A DNA stretch of 28,757 bases from an uncultured Clostridia bacterium (GCA_934294965.1 CAKRAM010000062.1:1-28757), one strand, 5' to 3'; counted from the first letter of the stretch, positions 7,955-16,311 are shown. The notes: a model not told the origin generated them from the sequence alone. Made by a program: numbers and translations.

Positions 7955-8206
7955 TCAGCGCAGTTTGTCGTATTTTTGCTTGGTTGCTTCTCCTCCGCGA
8001 AGGTATCGTTCGTCCCAATTTTCCGCAAGTATAACGCTAACCGCGTCGTGCAGCGTTGCGCTCAAATTTGCCAATCTTTCGGTCAAATCTTTGTGTGTGG
8101 TGGATTTACTCACGTCAAACGCAGCCGCCGTTTGACGCACCGTGGCATTGTGTTGCAAAACGTATGTCGCTTCCGCCAAAACGCGGTCGGAAATGTATTG
8201 TTTCAA
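7955..8206 (-). CDS. spoIIID: Sporulation transcription factor SpoIIID
   Basis: The 83-residue protein matches SpoIIID along its length. It starts MKQYISDRVL, has a helix-turn-helix TVRQTAAAFDVSKSTTHKDL, the block DLTERL, and the basic C-terminal recognition tail RYLRGGEATKQKYDK. SpoIIID is a mother-cell DNA-binding regulator that tunes the sigma-E regulon and helps switch to sigma-K. I place the start at TTG (8206): GGAG sits 7 bases upstream and the protein then begins like family members. The upstream ATG at 8266 would add 20 unrelated residues and lies at the edge of the predicted -10 element. The gene stands alone between the Bax-inhibitor gene and the zinc-ribbon/mrp operon. Its presence suggests, but does not prove, that the organism sporulates. 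Confidence 0.9.
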   Translation of the reverse strand: MKQYISDRVLAEATYVLQHNATVRQTAAAFDVSKSTTHKDLTERLANLSATLHDAVSVILAENWDERYLRGGEATKQKYDKLR

Positions 8207-8233
8207 AAAGTCGCTCCGATTGTATTGCTGCCA

Positions 8234-8253
8234 CCCGCAACTGTTTTTGCGGG
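8234..8253 (-). other. Hairpin in the spoIIID leader
   Basis: CCCGCAA (8253-8247 on the minus strand) pairs with TTGCGGG (8240-8234) around a 6-base loop. It lies between the predicted transcription start and the GGAG site; no U-run follows, so it is not a terminator. Confidence 0.4.
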
Positions 8254-8266
8254 CTAGGTCTACCAC

Positions 8267-8294
8267 ATTGTACGTTTTTGTTGCCGTAATATGA
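8267..8294 (-). promoter_or_regulatory. Sigma-E-type promoter of spoIIID
   Basis: TCATATT (8294-8288) matches the sigma-E -35 consensus KMATATT. After 13 bases, CGTACAAT (8274-8267) matches 7 of 8 positions of the -10 consensus CATACAMT. spoIIID is transcribed by sigma-E in Bacillus subtilis, so position and type agree. The predicted leader is about 55 bases. Confidence 0.65.
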
Positions 8295-8313
8295 TATAAA
8301 ACGACAAATTGTA

Positions 8314-8342
8314 TTGCAAAATCGATGTTTTAGTTGTAAAAT
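8314..8342 (+). promoter_or_regulatory. Promoter of the zinc-ribbon/mrp operon
   Basis: TTGCAA (8314-8319), a 17-base spacer and TAAAAT (8337-8342) lie about 85 bases before the first gene. It diverges from the spoIIID promoter only 20 bases away. Confidence 0.6.
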
Positions 8343-8425
8343 AAGATGCGATAGGTTCAAGCAAAGCACTTTGTAGCAGCAAATGACTGTGGCTGCAAAA
8401 ACGGCAATGCCGCAAGGAGGTAACG

Positions 8426-8656
8426 ATGCCCGAAGCAAAATTGGAAATCAACAAATGCCCGTATTGCGGCGAAACGGAAATCGTCGATACGGAAGTTTTC
8501 ACTTGGGGTGGACTGTCCGTCGGAACAAGCCGCAAATACAACACCCCTGTGCATATGTGGGTTTGCCGAAACTGCGGCAGCGTTTTGCACCTTTATGCGG
8601 AAAATCCGGAAATGATGTTCCCCAAAAAGCAACGTAGAAAAAACAAAAAGAAATAG
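8426..8656 (+). CDS. Small zinc-ribbon protein of unknown function
   Basis: This 76-residue protein has two cysteine pairs, CPYC at 11-14 and CRNC at 47-50, spaced as in a treble-clef/zinc-ribbon fold, and a strongly basic tail (KKQRRKNKKK). Its start is certain: a perfect AAGGAGGT lies at 8414-8421 before the ATG. The reading frame stops 20 bases before mrp and no terminator intervenes, so the two are very probably co-transcribed. A zinc or nucleic-acid-binding role is plausible from the cysteines and basic tail, but I recognise no named family with a known function. Confidence 0.8.
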   Translation: MPEAKLEINKCPYCGETEIVDTEVFTWGGLSVGTSRKYNTPVHMWVCRNCGSVLHLYAENPEMMFPKKQRRKNKKK

Positions 8657-8676
8657 TTAGGAGATAAACGATAAAT

Positions 8677-9507
8677 ATGTCCGAATGTACTCACGATTGT
8701 TCAACCTGTGGCGAATCTTGTGCCGAAAGACAAGGCGAACCTGCCGTAACGCTGAACAAACTGTCAAAAGTCAACAAAGTTATTGCCGTAATGAGCGGTA
8801 AGGGCGGTGTGGGCAAAAGTATGGTAACGTCGCTGCTGGCATCCGCCGTGCAAAGCAAAGGCTACAATGCGGCAATTTTGGATGCCGACGTAACAGGTCC
8901 CAGCATTCCGCAAGCGTTTGGCGTTCACGGAAAAGCCTATGGCGACGAAAACGGAATTTTGCCCGTCTTTGCCAAAAACGGCACGCAAATAATGTCCATA
9001 AATTTGCTTCTTGCCGACGAAACCGATCCCGTCGTGTGGCGCGGGCCGGTCATTGCCGGAGCGGTTACGCAGTTTTGGACGGACGTAGTGTGGAGCGACG
9101 TAAACTACATGTTCGTGGATATGCCCCCGGGAACGGGCGACGTGCCGCTGACCGTGCTTCAATCTTTGCCCGTCGACGGCATAGTGGTGGTAACCTCTCC
9201 GCAGGAACTTGTGGAAATGATTGTTGGCAAAGCGGTAAAAATGGCAAAATTGCTCAATGTTCCGATTTTGGGATTTGTGGAAAACATGTCCTATTTTCTT
9301 TGCCCGTCCTGCGGTCAAAAACACTCGATTTTCGGCGAAAGTCGCGTGGACGAATTTGCTCATAACAGCGGTGTGGATTGCGTTTGCAAACTGCCTGTCG
9401 ATCCGTCGCTTGCGCACCTTTGCGACGAGGGCAAAATTTACACGGCGGACGTTTCTCCGTTGGGCGAATTGGTGGATAAAATAATTGCGCTTCCGAACAA
9501 AAAGTGA
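8677..9507 (+). CDS. mrp: Mrp/ApbC-type P-loop iron-sulfur cluster carrier protein
   Basis: The 276-residue protein belongs to the Mrp/NBP35 deviant Walker A ATPases, which carry and deliver [4Fe-4S] clusters to apo-proteins in the cytoplasm. The N-terminus has four cysteines (C4, C8, C11, C15), a ferredoxin-like cluster site as in NBP35-type members. The P-loop GKGGVGKS is at 41-48, followed by DADVTGPSIP, VDMPPGTGD and the conserved CPSC pair at 209-212 that bridges the dimer cluster. The ATG at 8677 is preceded by AGGAGA at a rather long distance (about 13 bases). It is the second gene after the zinc-ribbon protein. Confidence 0.94.
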   Translation: MSECTHDCSTCGESCAERQGEPAVTLNKLSKVNKVIAVMSGKGGVGKSMVTSLLASAVQSKGYNAAILDADVTGPSIPQAFGVHGKAYGDENGILPVFAKNGTQIMSINLLLADETDPVVWRGPVIAGAVTQFWTDVVWSDVNYMFVDMPPGTGDVPLTVLQSLPVDGIVVVTSPQELVEMIVGKAVKMAKLLNVPILGFVENMSYFLCPSCGQKHSIFGESRVDEFAHNSGVDCVCKLPVDPSLAHLCDEGKIYTADVSPLGELVDKIIALPNKK

Positions 9508-9613
9508 GCGTAAGTTTGCTTCGTATCAAATACCTTAAATTTTGTATTTGCAATCGAATGTAAGCAAAATTCCCTTTTTGAGTTGCGCTTGATCGGTATC
9601 ATAATATTTGTAA

Positions 9614-9655
9614 AGTAAAACTGCGACTGCCTAATATCAAAGGCAGTCGCAGTTT
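9614..9655 (-). terminator. Terminator of the glutamine synthetase III gene
   Basis: A perfect 15-bp stem (9618-9632 with 9641-9655) has an 8-base loop and is followed on the minus strand by TTTTACTTT. It starts 3 bases after the stop codon. On the plus side only three T residues follow, so it is a poor terminator for mrp. Confidence 0.85.
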
Positions 9656-9658
9656 GCG

Positions 9659-11680
9659 TTATCCGTTAAAAATATCTTCGTATGAGGGCAATTGCCACAA
9701 GTTTTTGGGGCAAAGTTTTTCCGATTCGTTCACCGTTTGGGACAAGGCTTCAACGGCTTTTCTCACTTCGCCGTATCTGCGCGCTTTAAGTTTTATGCCG
9801 ATTTGTTCTTCGGCGATTTGCGTGCGTTTTTCCACTTCGGCAAGATTATCCGCCAAACTGTCCTGCAAAACGCACAACTTTTGCAGCGTGGCTCGTTCGG
9901 CTTTGTCCGAAAGGTTGGAGGAGCGTTTGTTTTGGGAAACGGAAAGTAACTGTTGCTCGTAACATTCGATTGCCGGCGCAACGTATCTGCGTACGATTTG
10001 GCACAAGACGGCTGTTTCCGTTTTCAGTTTCTTGCAGTAGTCTTCCAAAAATACCTGTTGCAGCGCCGTCAGTTCCTTGGAACACAGCACACCGAGTTGT
10101 TCAAACATGGAAACGTTTTGCGCAGTTGTCAAAACCGATGCAACTTCGGTAACGTCTTCGGCGTCCCACAATTTGCGGCGGTGAGCTTCTTCTCTCCAAG
10201 CCGCGCTGTAATTGTCGCCGTTGTAGATTATTCGTGAATGGTTTTGCAATATTTCCGCAACGACGGCGTTGATTTCTTTGTAAAGGTCGGTTGCGTTTTC
10301 CAACCTGTCGGCAATTTGGCAAAGTCCGTCGGCAACGATGGTGTTTATAATCGTGTTCACGTCGGCAATGTTTGCCGAAGAACCCACGCATCTAAACTCG
10401 AACTTGTTTTGGCAAAACGCCACGGGGGATGTTCGGTTGCGGTCGGTCGCGGCAGGCGTAACGCCGTCCAAACTGTCCTTACCCACAATAAATTTGCCCT
10501 GCGTAATACTGTCGAACACCGCTTGCAAGCGATCTCCCACAAACACGGAAACGGTTTGCGGCGGAGCTTCGTTTCCGCCCAACCTCAAATCGTTGCTCGC
10601 CGACGAAACGGCATACCTAAGCAAATCCTGATGCTCGTCAACCGACTTGATAATGGTGGAAAGCAACAACAAAAACAAAGCGTTTTCCTGCACGGTTTTG
10701 CCCTTTTCCAGCAGGTTCTTTCCCGACTCGGTCGAAAGCGACCAGTTGTTGTGTTTGCCGCTTCCGTTCACTCCCGCAAAAGGTTTTTCGTGCAACAAAC
10801 AGGTCAGTCCGTGTTTTGCGGCGGTACGTTTAAGTACGTCCATAATCAGTAAATTTTGATCGCATGCGCGGGTGACTTCTATGTAGCAGGGGGCAAGTTC
10901 GTGTTGACAGGGTGCAACTTCGTTGTGTTGCGTTTTTGCCACAATGCCCAGTTTTGTCAGTTGTTCGTCCACGTCCCGCATATAGTCGGAAACGTTGTCC
11001 TTAAGCGCGCAGTAGTAGTGGTCGGCGGGGGTTGCTTCCACACTGCCGAACAAGGTTCTTCCCGTAGCGGCAAGGTCGGGACGAGCAGCGTACAAATCGC
11101 AGTTTATCAAAAAGTATTCCTGCTCGGCTCCCACAACGCTAAACACGCGTTCGATTTTTTGTCCCAAAAGCTTCAAAATGCGTTGTGCCTGAACGTTCAA
11201 CGCAAGCGAACTGTTGTTCAGCGGAGTTTTTTTGTCCAACGTGTCGCCGCTCGGGCTGATAAAGGTAGACGGAATATACAGACAGCCGTCTTTAACAAAG
11301 CAGTAGGACATTCCGTCCCATTTGGTAACGCCGCGCGCCTCAAATGTTTGGCGCATACCTCCGCTGGGAAAACTGGATGCGTCCCCTTCGCCCACGGTAA
11401 GTTGTTTTGCGCCGAATTTCACCGTCATTGCGCTGTTTTTGTCCAACGAATAAAAACTCTCGTGCTTTTCGGCGGCAATTCCGTTCAGCGGTTGAAACCA
11501 TAACGCGTATTGAGTTGCGCCTCTGCCGAACGCCCACTTGATAAGTTTTTTTGCAAAAACGTCGGTTTCGGTTGTGGAAAGCGGCAAATGTTGTTTAATT
11601 TTGTTGTATACGTCCTTTGGCAGGACTTTTTTCATTTTTGCGTCGTCAAAAAGGTCGATTGCAAACGTTTTGTCCGACAT
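9659..11680 (-). CDS. glnN: Glutamine synthetase type III
   Basis: The 673-residue length and motif order are those of GSIII, not the shorter GSI. WFQPL is at 61-65, GAEQEYFL at 184-191 (metal-binding glutamates), QHNEVAPCQHELAP at 251-264, HEKPFAGVNGSGKHNNWS at 297-314 and DRNRTSP at 413-419 (nucleotide/glutamate site). It makes glutamine from glutamate, ammonia and ATP in the cytoplasm. GGGAGG lies 7 bases before the ATG. It starts 51 bases after the stop of the upstream glutamyl-ligase gene, with no terminator between them, so it is probably the second gene of a two-gene operon. A weak internal promoter (TATACT at 11711-11706) cannot be excluded. Confidence 0.95.
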   Translation of the reverse strand: MSDKTFAIDLFDDAKMKKVLPKDVYNKIKQHLPLSTTETDVFAKKLIKWAFGRGATQYALWFQPLNGIAAEKHESFYSLDKNSAMTVKFGAKQLTVGEGDASSFPSGGMRQTFEARGVTKWDGMSYCFVKDGCLYIPSTFISPSGDTLDKKTPLNNSSLALNVQAQRILKLLGQKIERVFSVVGAEQEYFLINCDLYAARPDLAATGRTLFGSVEATPADHYYCALKDNVSDYMRDVDEQLTKLGIVAKTQHNEVAPCQHELAPCYIEVTRACDQNLLIMDVLKRTAAKHGLTCLLHEKPFAGVNGSGKHNNWSLSTESGKNLLEKGKTVQENALFLLLLSTIIKSVDEHQDLLRYAVSSASNDLRLGGNEAPPQTVSVFVGDRLQAVFDSITQGKFIVGKDSLDGVTPAATDRNRTSPVAFCQNKFEFRCVGSSANIADVNTIINTIVADGLCQIADRLENATDLYKEINAVVAEILQNHSRIIYNGDNYSAAWREEAHRRKLWDAEDVTEVASVLTTAQNVSMFEQLGVLCSKELTALQQVFLEDYCKKLKTETAVLCQIVRRYVAPAIECYEQQLLSVSQNKRSSNLSDKAERATLQKLCVLQDSLADNLAEVEKRTQIAEEQIGIKLKARRYGEVRKAVEALSQTVNESEKLCPKNLWQLPSYEDIFNG

Positions 11681-11731
11681 ATTTCGCCTCCCGTATCGTT
11701 TGTTTAGTATATGGCAAAGCCTGCTTTATTG

Positions 11732-12907
11732 CTACATTGCGTAGTTTTTGAAGTAGTTTTGAATAAGTATAAAGGGCGTTCCCTTGTCGCCGCTGCCACT
11801 GGTCAGGTCGCACAAACTTGCAAGCAGGTCGGTAAGTTGTCTCGGCGTTGTGCCTTGGGAGTGAATATCACCAACAAGGTCGGAGGATTTTTCCGCAATA
11901 ATCTTTTTCATTGCTTCAACGGCTTGTTCTCCGTAGAGGTCGGAAAGTTCGTTGTCGGCAACGTACTTAAGTTTAATTTCGTTGGGTTTGCCCAAAAGAC
12001 CGTCGGTGCAAGCGGGGCAACACACGGGATCGGCAAGTTCCCAAATTCCGCCGACGGGATCTTTGAATGCGCCGTCGCCGTAAACCATAACTTCTATTTC
12101 AGTGCCGGTTCTGCGCAAAATTTCCGCTTGAAGTTGTCTCACGAACTTGTCCGCGTCTTGCGGAAAAAGTTTAACGCAGTTTTCGGTAGCCAGGTTACTT
12201 CCCAAAACGCCGTACTTGGCGTTGAAACCCGAGCCGTTTACGGAACTTGTCAAAATTTCGTCCAAACTTACAACCTTTTTTGCGCCGTTTGCCAAAAGCA
12301 AAGCCTTGGTGCGCTTGCGACTGTGAATATCGGCATTGATAACAAGGTTAGTATGCTTCAAAATTTCGCAGGGGTTGTTTGCAAGGATAACTTCGCAACC
12401 GGTAAGTTTGGTGTAGTAGTCGATGTAGTCCACCCCGGTAAACACGTGCGTAACATCGCCGAATTTTTGGTAAAATTCTTGTGCGGTAAACACGTCGGTG
12501 TACGGATTTACGCCGCTTGCAATAAGTTTTTCCGGCGAAACGAAACTGTTGCCCACTTCGTCGGACGGGTAGGTTAGTTGCACGACGAGGCGCTTTACGC
12601 CTAGGGAAATTCCCTTCAAAATCAACGAAAAGCGATTGCGGGAAAGTATCGGCATCACAAGTCCCACGGTTGCGCCTTCTCCGAATTTGTTTTTCACGTC
12701 CTCCGCAATTTGTTCAACGGTGGCGTAGTTACCCTGCGAGCGTGCCAAAACGGCTTCGGTGACGGCAAAAACGTCCTTTTCGGCAAGCGTAACGTTTTGC
12801 TGTTTGCAGTAGCCCAAAAGGCAGTCTGCGGCAATGTTTACCAAATCGTCACCCTTTTTGATGATAGGCGCGCGCACTCCGCGAGAAATAGTTCCGACGT
12901 AATCCAT
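11732..12907 (-). CDS. CofE-like gamma-glutamyl ligase (coenzyme F420-0:L-glutamate ligase family)
   Basis: The 391-residue protein resembles the F420-0:glutamate ligase family of Bacillota. Recognisable blocks are VGTISRGVRAPIIKKGDDL at the start, AVLARSQGNYATVE, VNGSGFNAKYGVLGSNLATE, VMVYGDGAFKDPVGGIWELA and SQGTTPRQLTDLLASL. The archaeal founder adds glutamate to coenzyme F420 with GTP. No other F420 gene is visible here and this subfamily is longer than CofE, so the real acceptor is unknown. I chose the ATG at 12907 because AAGGAGAT precedes it and the family N-terminus begins there; the open frame extends 108 codons further upstream through the promoter without homology. It is first in a likely operon with glutamine synthetase, which suggests glutamate-linked chemistry. 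Confidence 0.82.
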   Translation of the reverse strand: MDYVGTISRGVRAPIIKKGDDLVNIAADCLLGYCKQQNVTLAEKDVFAVTEAVLARSQGNYATVEQIAEDVKNKFGEGATVGLVMPILSRNRFSLILKGISLGVKRLVVQLTYPSDEVGNSFVSPEKLIASGVNPYTDVFTAQEFYQKFGDVTHVFTGVDYIDYYTKLTGCEVILANNPCEILKHTNLVINADIHSRKRTKALLLANGAKKVVSLDEILTSSVNGSGFNAKYGVLGSNLATENCVKLFPQDADKFVRQLQAEILRRTGTEIEVMVYGDGAFKDPVGGIWELADPVCCPACTDGLLGKPNEIKLKYVADNELSDLYGEQAVEAMKKIIAEKSSDLVGDIHSQGTTPRQLTDLLASLCDLTSGSGDKGTPFILIQNYFKNYAM

Positions 12908-13233
12908 AACTACGTATCTCCTTGCAAAATTTTTGTTTTGCGGATTGCCGCAATGCAGCGTCGGGCAAATCCGAAAAATCAAATACCGACCTACTTTACT
13001 ACATTTGACGCCGAATGTCAAATGGATGAGTATTTTACGGCAAAAATAAAGTGTAATATAAAAGTGTAATGCGGTTGTTTGTTGCCCGAAAGTCGGCTTT
13101 CGGTCGTTTGTCGTGGCTAGAAAGTCGCAATGCGAACGAAATTGGCAGCCAAGCAAAACCAAAACGCGGTTTTGACGTAAAACGCCAACAACCGACAAGC
13201 AATATGCATGGCAAATTTGTCTTGCCGTCAAAC
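12908..13233. other. Intergenic space between serS and the glutamyl-ligase operon
   Basis: It holds the operon promoter (12993-13021) and, at 13086-13103, a 7-bp hairpin CCGAAAG/CTTTCGG with a four-base loop and no T-run. I see no gene here. Confidence 0.5.
12993..13021 (-). promoter_or_regulatory. Promoter of the glutamyl-ligase/glutamine synthetase operon
   Basis: A full TTGACA (13021-13016), a 17-base spacer and TAAAGT (12998-12993, 4 of 6 matches). This predicts transcription starting near 12986 and a leader of about 80 bases. Confidence 0.6.
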
Positions 13234-13267
13234 AAAAAAGCGACGCCCCGGTTTAAGGCAGTCGCTT
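13234..13267 (-). terminator. Terminator of serS
   Basis: AAGCGAC (13267-13261 on the minus strand) with an inner GCC/GGC extension pairs with GTCGCTT (13244-13238), followed by six T residues. It lies 20 bases after the serS stop. Confidence 0.8.
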
Positions 13268-13286
13268 ATGTTTCAATAGTTTTGCG

Positions 13287-14567
13287 TTACTTTATCGGAA
13301 CGAGTTTTTCCATTCCGCCCATATATTTGCGAAGCACTTCGGGAATGGTCACCGAACCGTCGGCATTTTGGTTTTGTTCCAAAATAGCGGGGAACACACG
13401 GCTGGTTGCCAAACCGCTGGCGTTGAGCGTGTGCATAAATTCCAACTTGTTGTCGCAGTCGCGTCTGTAGCGCATGTTGCCGCGGCGAGCCTGATAGTCG
13501 CGCGCGTTGGATGCCGACGAAACTTCCTTGTAGATGTTCATGGAGGGGATGTAAATTTCTATGTCGTAGGTGCGAGCCATGCTGTCCGAGCAGTCCCCTG
13601 CAGCCAATTTGGAGAGTTGATAGTGCAGTCCCAAGCCTTCCACAAGTTTGCAAGCCATATCCACCATTTCGGCAAACGCCTCGTCGGATTTTTCCGGAGT
13701 GGTGTATTGGAACAATTCCACTTTGTTAAATTGGTGACCGCGAATCATTCCGCGTTCTTCGGCGCGATAACTGCCGGCTTCTCTGCGGAAGCAAGCCGAG
13801 TAACCGAAAAACTTTTTGGGCAAATCGCTTTCGGACAAAATTTCGTCGCGGTAGAGGTTGACAAGAGCCGTTTCTGCGGTGGGGAGCATAAACTTTCTGC
13901 CTTCGCCGTTGGCAATTTGGTAAACGTCGTCCTCAAACTTGGGAAATTGTCCCGCAGTCAAACCGCATTCGTAGCTGAGCATGTAGGGCGGCAACATAAA
14001 GGTGTAGCCCTTACTTATATGGCTGTCGATAAAGTAGTTGAGCAATGCCCATTCCAGTCTGGCGCCCAGTCCGGTGTAAATCCAACTGCCGTTGCCTGCA
14101 AGTTTTGCGCCGCGTTCGTAGTCGATAAGTCCCAAATTTTTGGCAAGTTCCACGTGGTCTTTGGGGGTAAAGTCAAACACGGGCTTCACGCCGAACGTGT
14201 AGATGGGTTTGTTGTTTTCCTTGCCGCCTGCAAGAAGGTCGTCGTCCGGAAGGTTGGGCAGTCTAAGCAAAAAGTCCTTGATTTTTGCGTTGACTTCGTT
14301 CAGTTCGGCGTCTTCGGCTGCAATTTTTTCGCCGAGTTCTTTCATTTCGGCAAAAATCGGAGCAACGTCCTGACCTGCTTTTTTCATGGCAGGTATTTGC
14401 GCCGAAACTTTGTTCTTTTGCGCCTTCATCGCTTCAACCGAGGCGATTATTTGCTTGCGACGCTCGTCCAGAGCCAAAAATTCTTCAAAATGTATGTCCT
14501 TGCCGCGTTTAAGATATCTTTGTCTAACGGCTTCGGGATCTTGTCTGATAAGGTTTACGTCAATCAT
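13287..14567 (-). CDS. serS: Seryl-tRNA synthetase
   Basis: The 426-residue class II synthetase charges tRNA-Ser (and tRNA-Sec if present). The N-terminus MIDVNLIRQDPEAVRQRY leads into the two-helix coiled-coil arm (about 30-100) that grips the long variable arm of tRNA-Ser. TAETALVNLYRDEIL, motif 2 (FRREAGSYRAEERGMIRGHQ) and motif 3 (ASGLATSRVFPAILEQNQ) are intact, and the protein ends with the usual IPEVLRKYMGG. The ATG at 14567 is preceded by GAGGT at 10 bases. It diverges from cysS and has its own promoter and terminator. Confidence 0.96.
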   Translation of the reverse strand: MIDVNLIRQDPEAVRQRYLKRGKDIHFEEFLALDERRKQIIASVEAMKAQKNKVSAQIPAMKKAGQDVAPIFAEMKELGEKIAAEDAELNEVNAKIKDFLLRLPNLPDDDLLAGGKENNKPIYTFGVKPVFDFTPKDHVELAKNLGLIDYERGAKLAGNGSWIYTGLGARLEWALLNYFIDSHISKGYTFMLPPYMLSYECGLTAGQFPKFEDDVYQIANGEGRKFMLPTAETALVNLYRDEILSESDLPKKFFGYSACFRREAGSYRAEERGMIRGHQFNKVELFQYTTPEKSDEAFAEMVDMACKLVEGLGLHYQLSKLAAGDCSDSMARTYDIEIYIPSMNIYKEVSSASNARDYQARRGNMRYRRDCDNKLEFMHTLNASGLATSRVFPAILEQNQNADGSVTIPEVLRKYMGGMEKLVPIK

Positions 14568-14602
14568 TGCAGTTTACCTCGCAATCGTTTTTGTCACAGC
14601 AT

Positions 14603-14631
14603 ATTTTATCACACAATTTTTCGTTTTGCAA
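14603..14631 (-). promoter_or_regulatory. Promoter of serS
   Basis: TTGCAA (14631-14626), a 17-base spacer and TAAAAT (14608-14603). The predicted leader is about 30 bases. Confidence 0.6.
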
Positions 14632-14690
14632 TAAAATGCAAGCAACAGTTCAAAATGTTTGCAAATATGTTTTCGATTTGATATATTTAT

Positions 14691-14719
14691 TTGCAAAATA
14701 GCGCCGGCTGTGGTAAAAT
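14691..14719 (+). promoter_or_regulatory. Promoter of cysS
   Basis: TTGCAA (14691-14696), a 17-base spacer and TAAAAT (14714-14719), with the same hexamers as the divergent serS promoter. It gives a leader of about 145 bases. That leader contains an 8-bp hairpin (TTTTTGCC 14748-14755 with GGCAAAAA 14764-14771). I see no T-box. Confidence 0.65.
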
Positions 14720-14868
14720 ATATCGGTAAAAATTTGGCAGCAGTGTTTTTTTGCCTCGCTGTCGGCAAAAATAGTTCAGTCAACCAATGCCGAGCGGTGC
14801 AAGTCGTGACGGTCGTGGCGTAAAAACCACTTTGTCGCAGCAGCTTGCCACGGCAAAAGGAGAAAATT

Positions 14869-16257
14869 ATGGAATTGAAGTTTTATAACACACTAACTCG
14901 CAAAAAGGAAGTGTTTGTGCCTATAAAGCCGGGTTACGTGGGAATGTACAGTTGCGGTCCCACCGTATACAAGTACGCTCACATCGGCAATTTGCGCGCC
15001 TACGTGTTTATGGACGAACTTCGCCGCGTGTTGGAGTACGCCGGATATAAAGTCAAGTCGGTCATGAACATCACCGACGTAGGGCATTTGGTTTCCGATG
15101 CCGACGACGGCGAGTCCAAAATGCAAAAGTCCGCCGACGAAACGGGCAAAACTCCGCTGGAAATTGCCTCGTTCTACACGGCGCAATTTATGAAGGATAT
15201 TGCCGCACTTAACATCGAAAAACCAACCGTATGCCCCAAGGCTACGGATAACATCCCGGAAATGATAGAAATAGTCAAAGCGCTTTTGGACAAAGGCTAC
15301 GCCTACGAAACGGAGGACGGCATTTATATTTCCGTGGAAAAATGCCCGGAGTACGGCATACTTTCCGGCATCAATTTGGAAGATCCACGTCACGGCGCGC
15401 GTGTGGAAGTGAATGCGTTCAAACGCCATCCCATCGATTTTGCCTTGTGGAAAAAAGCCGATCCGCGCCATCTTCAACAATGGGCGTCCCCTTGGGGACA
15501 GGGCTTCCCGGGCTGGCACATAGAGTGTACCGCCATGTCCAAAAAGTACCTCGGCGAACACTTCGATATTCACACGGGCGGTGTGGATCATATCCCCATC
15601 CACCACGAAAACGAAATTGCTCAAGCCGAATGCTGGCTGGGACACAAAGCCGTCAACTACTGGATGCATAGCGAATTTATGCTTATCGACGGCGGTAAAA
15701 TGAGCAAGTCGCTGGGAAACACTTATATGATTTCCGATATCGAAAAACGCGGATATAGTCCCGTCGTTTTCAGATATTTTTGCCTCAACGTGCAGTACCG
15801 TCAAAAAATCAACTTCACTTGGGAAGGCATGGAGTCGGCAAAAACGGCGTATAACAAGTTGTGCGCTCAACTTTTGGCTCACAAAAACAGTCCTGCCAAA
15901 ACCGAGCAAGCCGTCTTGGACGAATACACCGCAAAATTCGAGGAAGCCATTGCCGACGACCTCAATTTGCCTTTGGCAATCGGCGTTTTGTGGACGATGC
16001 TAAAACTGCCAAAATCGGTAGACGTGTACAACCTTGCGCTAAAATTCGACCGCGTTTTCGGCTTGGATTTGGACAAAATTCAACCCGTCAAGGAACAAAT
16101 CGTCGTCTCGGAAGAAGTTAAGCAACTTGCCGAACAACGCCTTGTCGCGCGTAAAGCCAAAAATTGGGCGGAAAGCGACCGCCTCCGTAACGAAATAGCC
16201 GAAAAAGGCTACGCCGTCAAGGATACTGCCACCGGCTACGAAATCACCCAAAAGTAG
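14869..16257 (+). CDS. cysS: Cysteinyl-tRNA synthetase
   Basis: The 462-residue class I synthetase charges tRNA-Cys. The zinc-binding cysteine is in MYSCGPTVY (C29), the HIGH-type motif is HIGN at 38-41, further zinc ligands are in WHIECTAMS and HHENEIAQ, and the KMSKS signature is at 277-281. The C-terminus holds the helical anticodon-recognition region. The start is the ATG at 14869 because AAAGGAG lies 5-6 bases before it; a TTG start 8 codons earlier overlaps that site. Unlike Bacillus, no cysE or mini-ribonuclease III gene adjoins it. A terminator follows 54 bases after the stop. Confidence 0.96.
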   Translation: MELKFYNTLTRKKEVFVPIKPGYVGMYSCGPTVYKYAHIGNLRAYVFMDELRRVLEYAGYKVKSVMNITDVGHLVSDADDGESKMQKSADETGKTPLEIASFYTAQFMKDIAALNIEKPTVCPKATDNIPEMIEIVKALLDKGYAYETEDGIYISVEKCPEYGILSGINLEDPRHGARVEVNAFKRHPIDFALWKKADPRHLQQWASPWGQGFPGWHIECTAMSKKYLGEHFDIHTGGVDHIPIHHENEIAQAECWLGHKAVNYWMHSEFMLIDGGKMSKSLGNTYMISDIEKRGYSPVVFRYFCLNVQYRQKINFTWEGMESAKTAYNKLCAQLLAHKNSPAKTEQAVLDEYTAKFEEAIADDLNLPLAIGVLWTMLKLPKSVDVYNLALKFDRVFGLDLDKIQPVKEQIVVSEEVKQLAEQRLVARKAKNWAESDRLRNEIAEKGYAVKDTATGYEITQK

Positions 16258-16311
16258 AACAATTTGATTGTTCCAAGCACAACCAATTTGATATTACCAA
16301 ACAAAACCCCC

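Noticed and set aside
8207..8266. Longer spoIIID beginning at the ATG at 8266
   Set aside because: That ATG abuts the predicted -10 element, lacks a ribosome binding site, and the extra 20 residues have no counterpart in SpoIIID.
9618..9655. Terminator for mrp on the plus strand
   Set aside because: The stem is perfect but is followed by only three T residues on the plus side; it fits the minus-strand glutamine synthetase gene much better.
12908..13231. A 108-codon N-terminal extension of the glutamyl ligase
   Set aside because: It spans the promoter, has no homology, and a strong AAGGAGAT precedes the internal ATG at 12907.
14720..14868. T-box riboswitch before cysS
   Set aside because: The leader is only about 145 bases, has no T-box motif, and its hairpin is followed by no terminator T-run.
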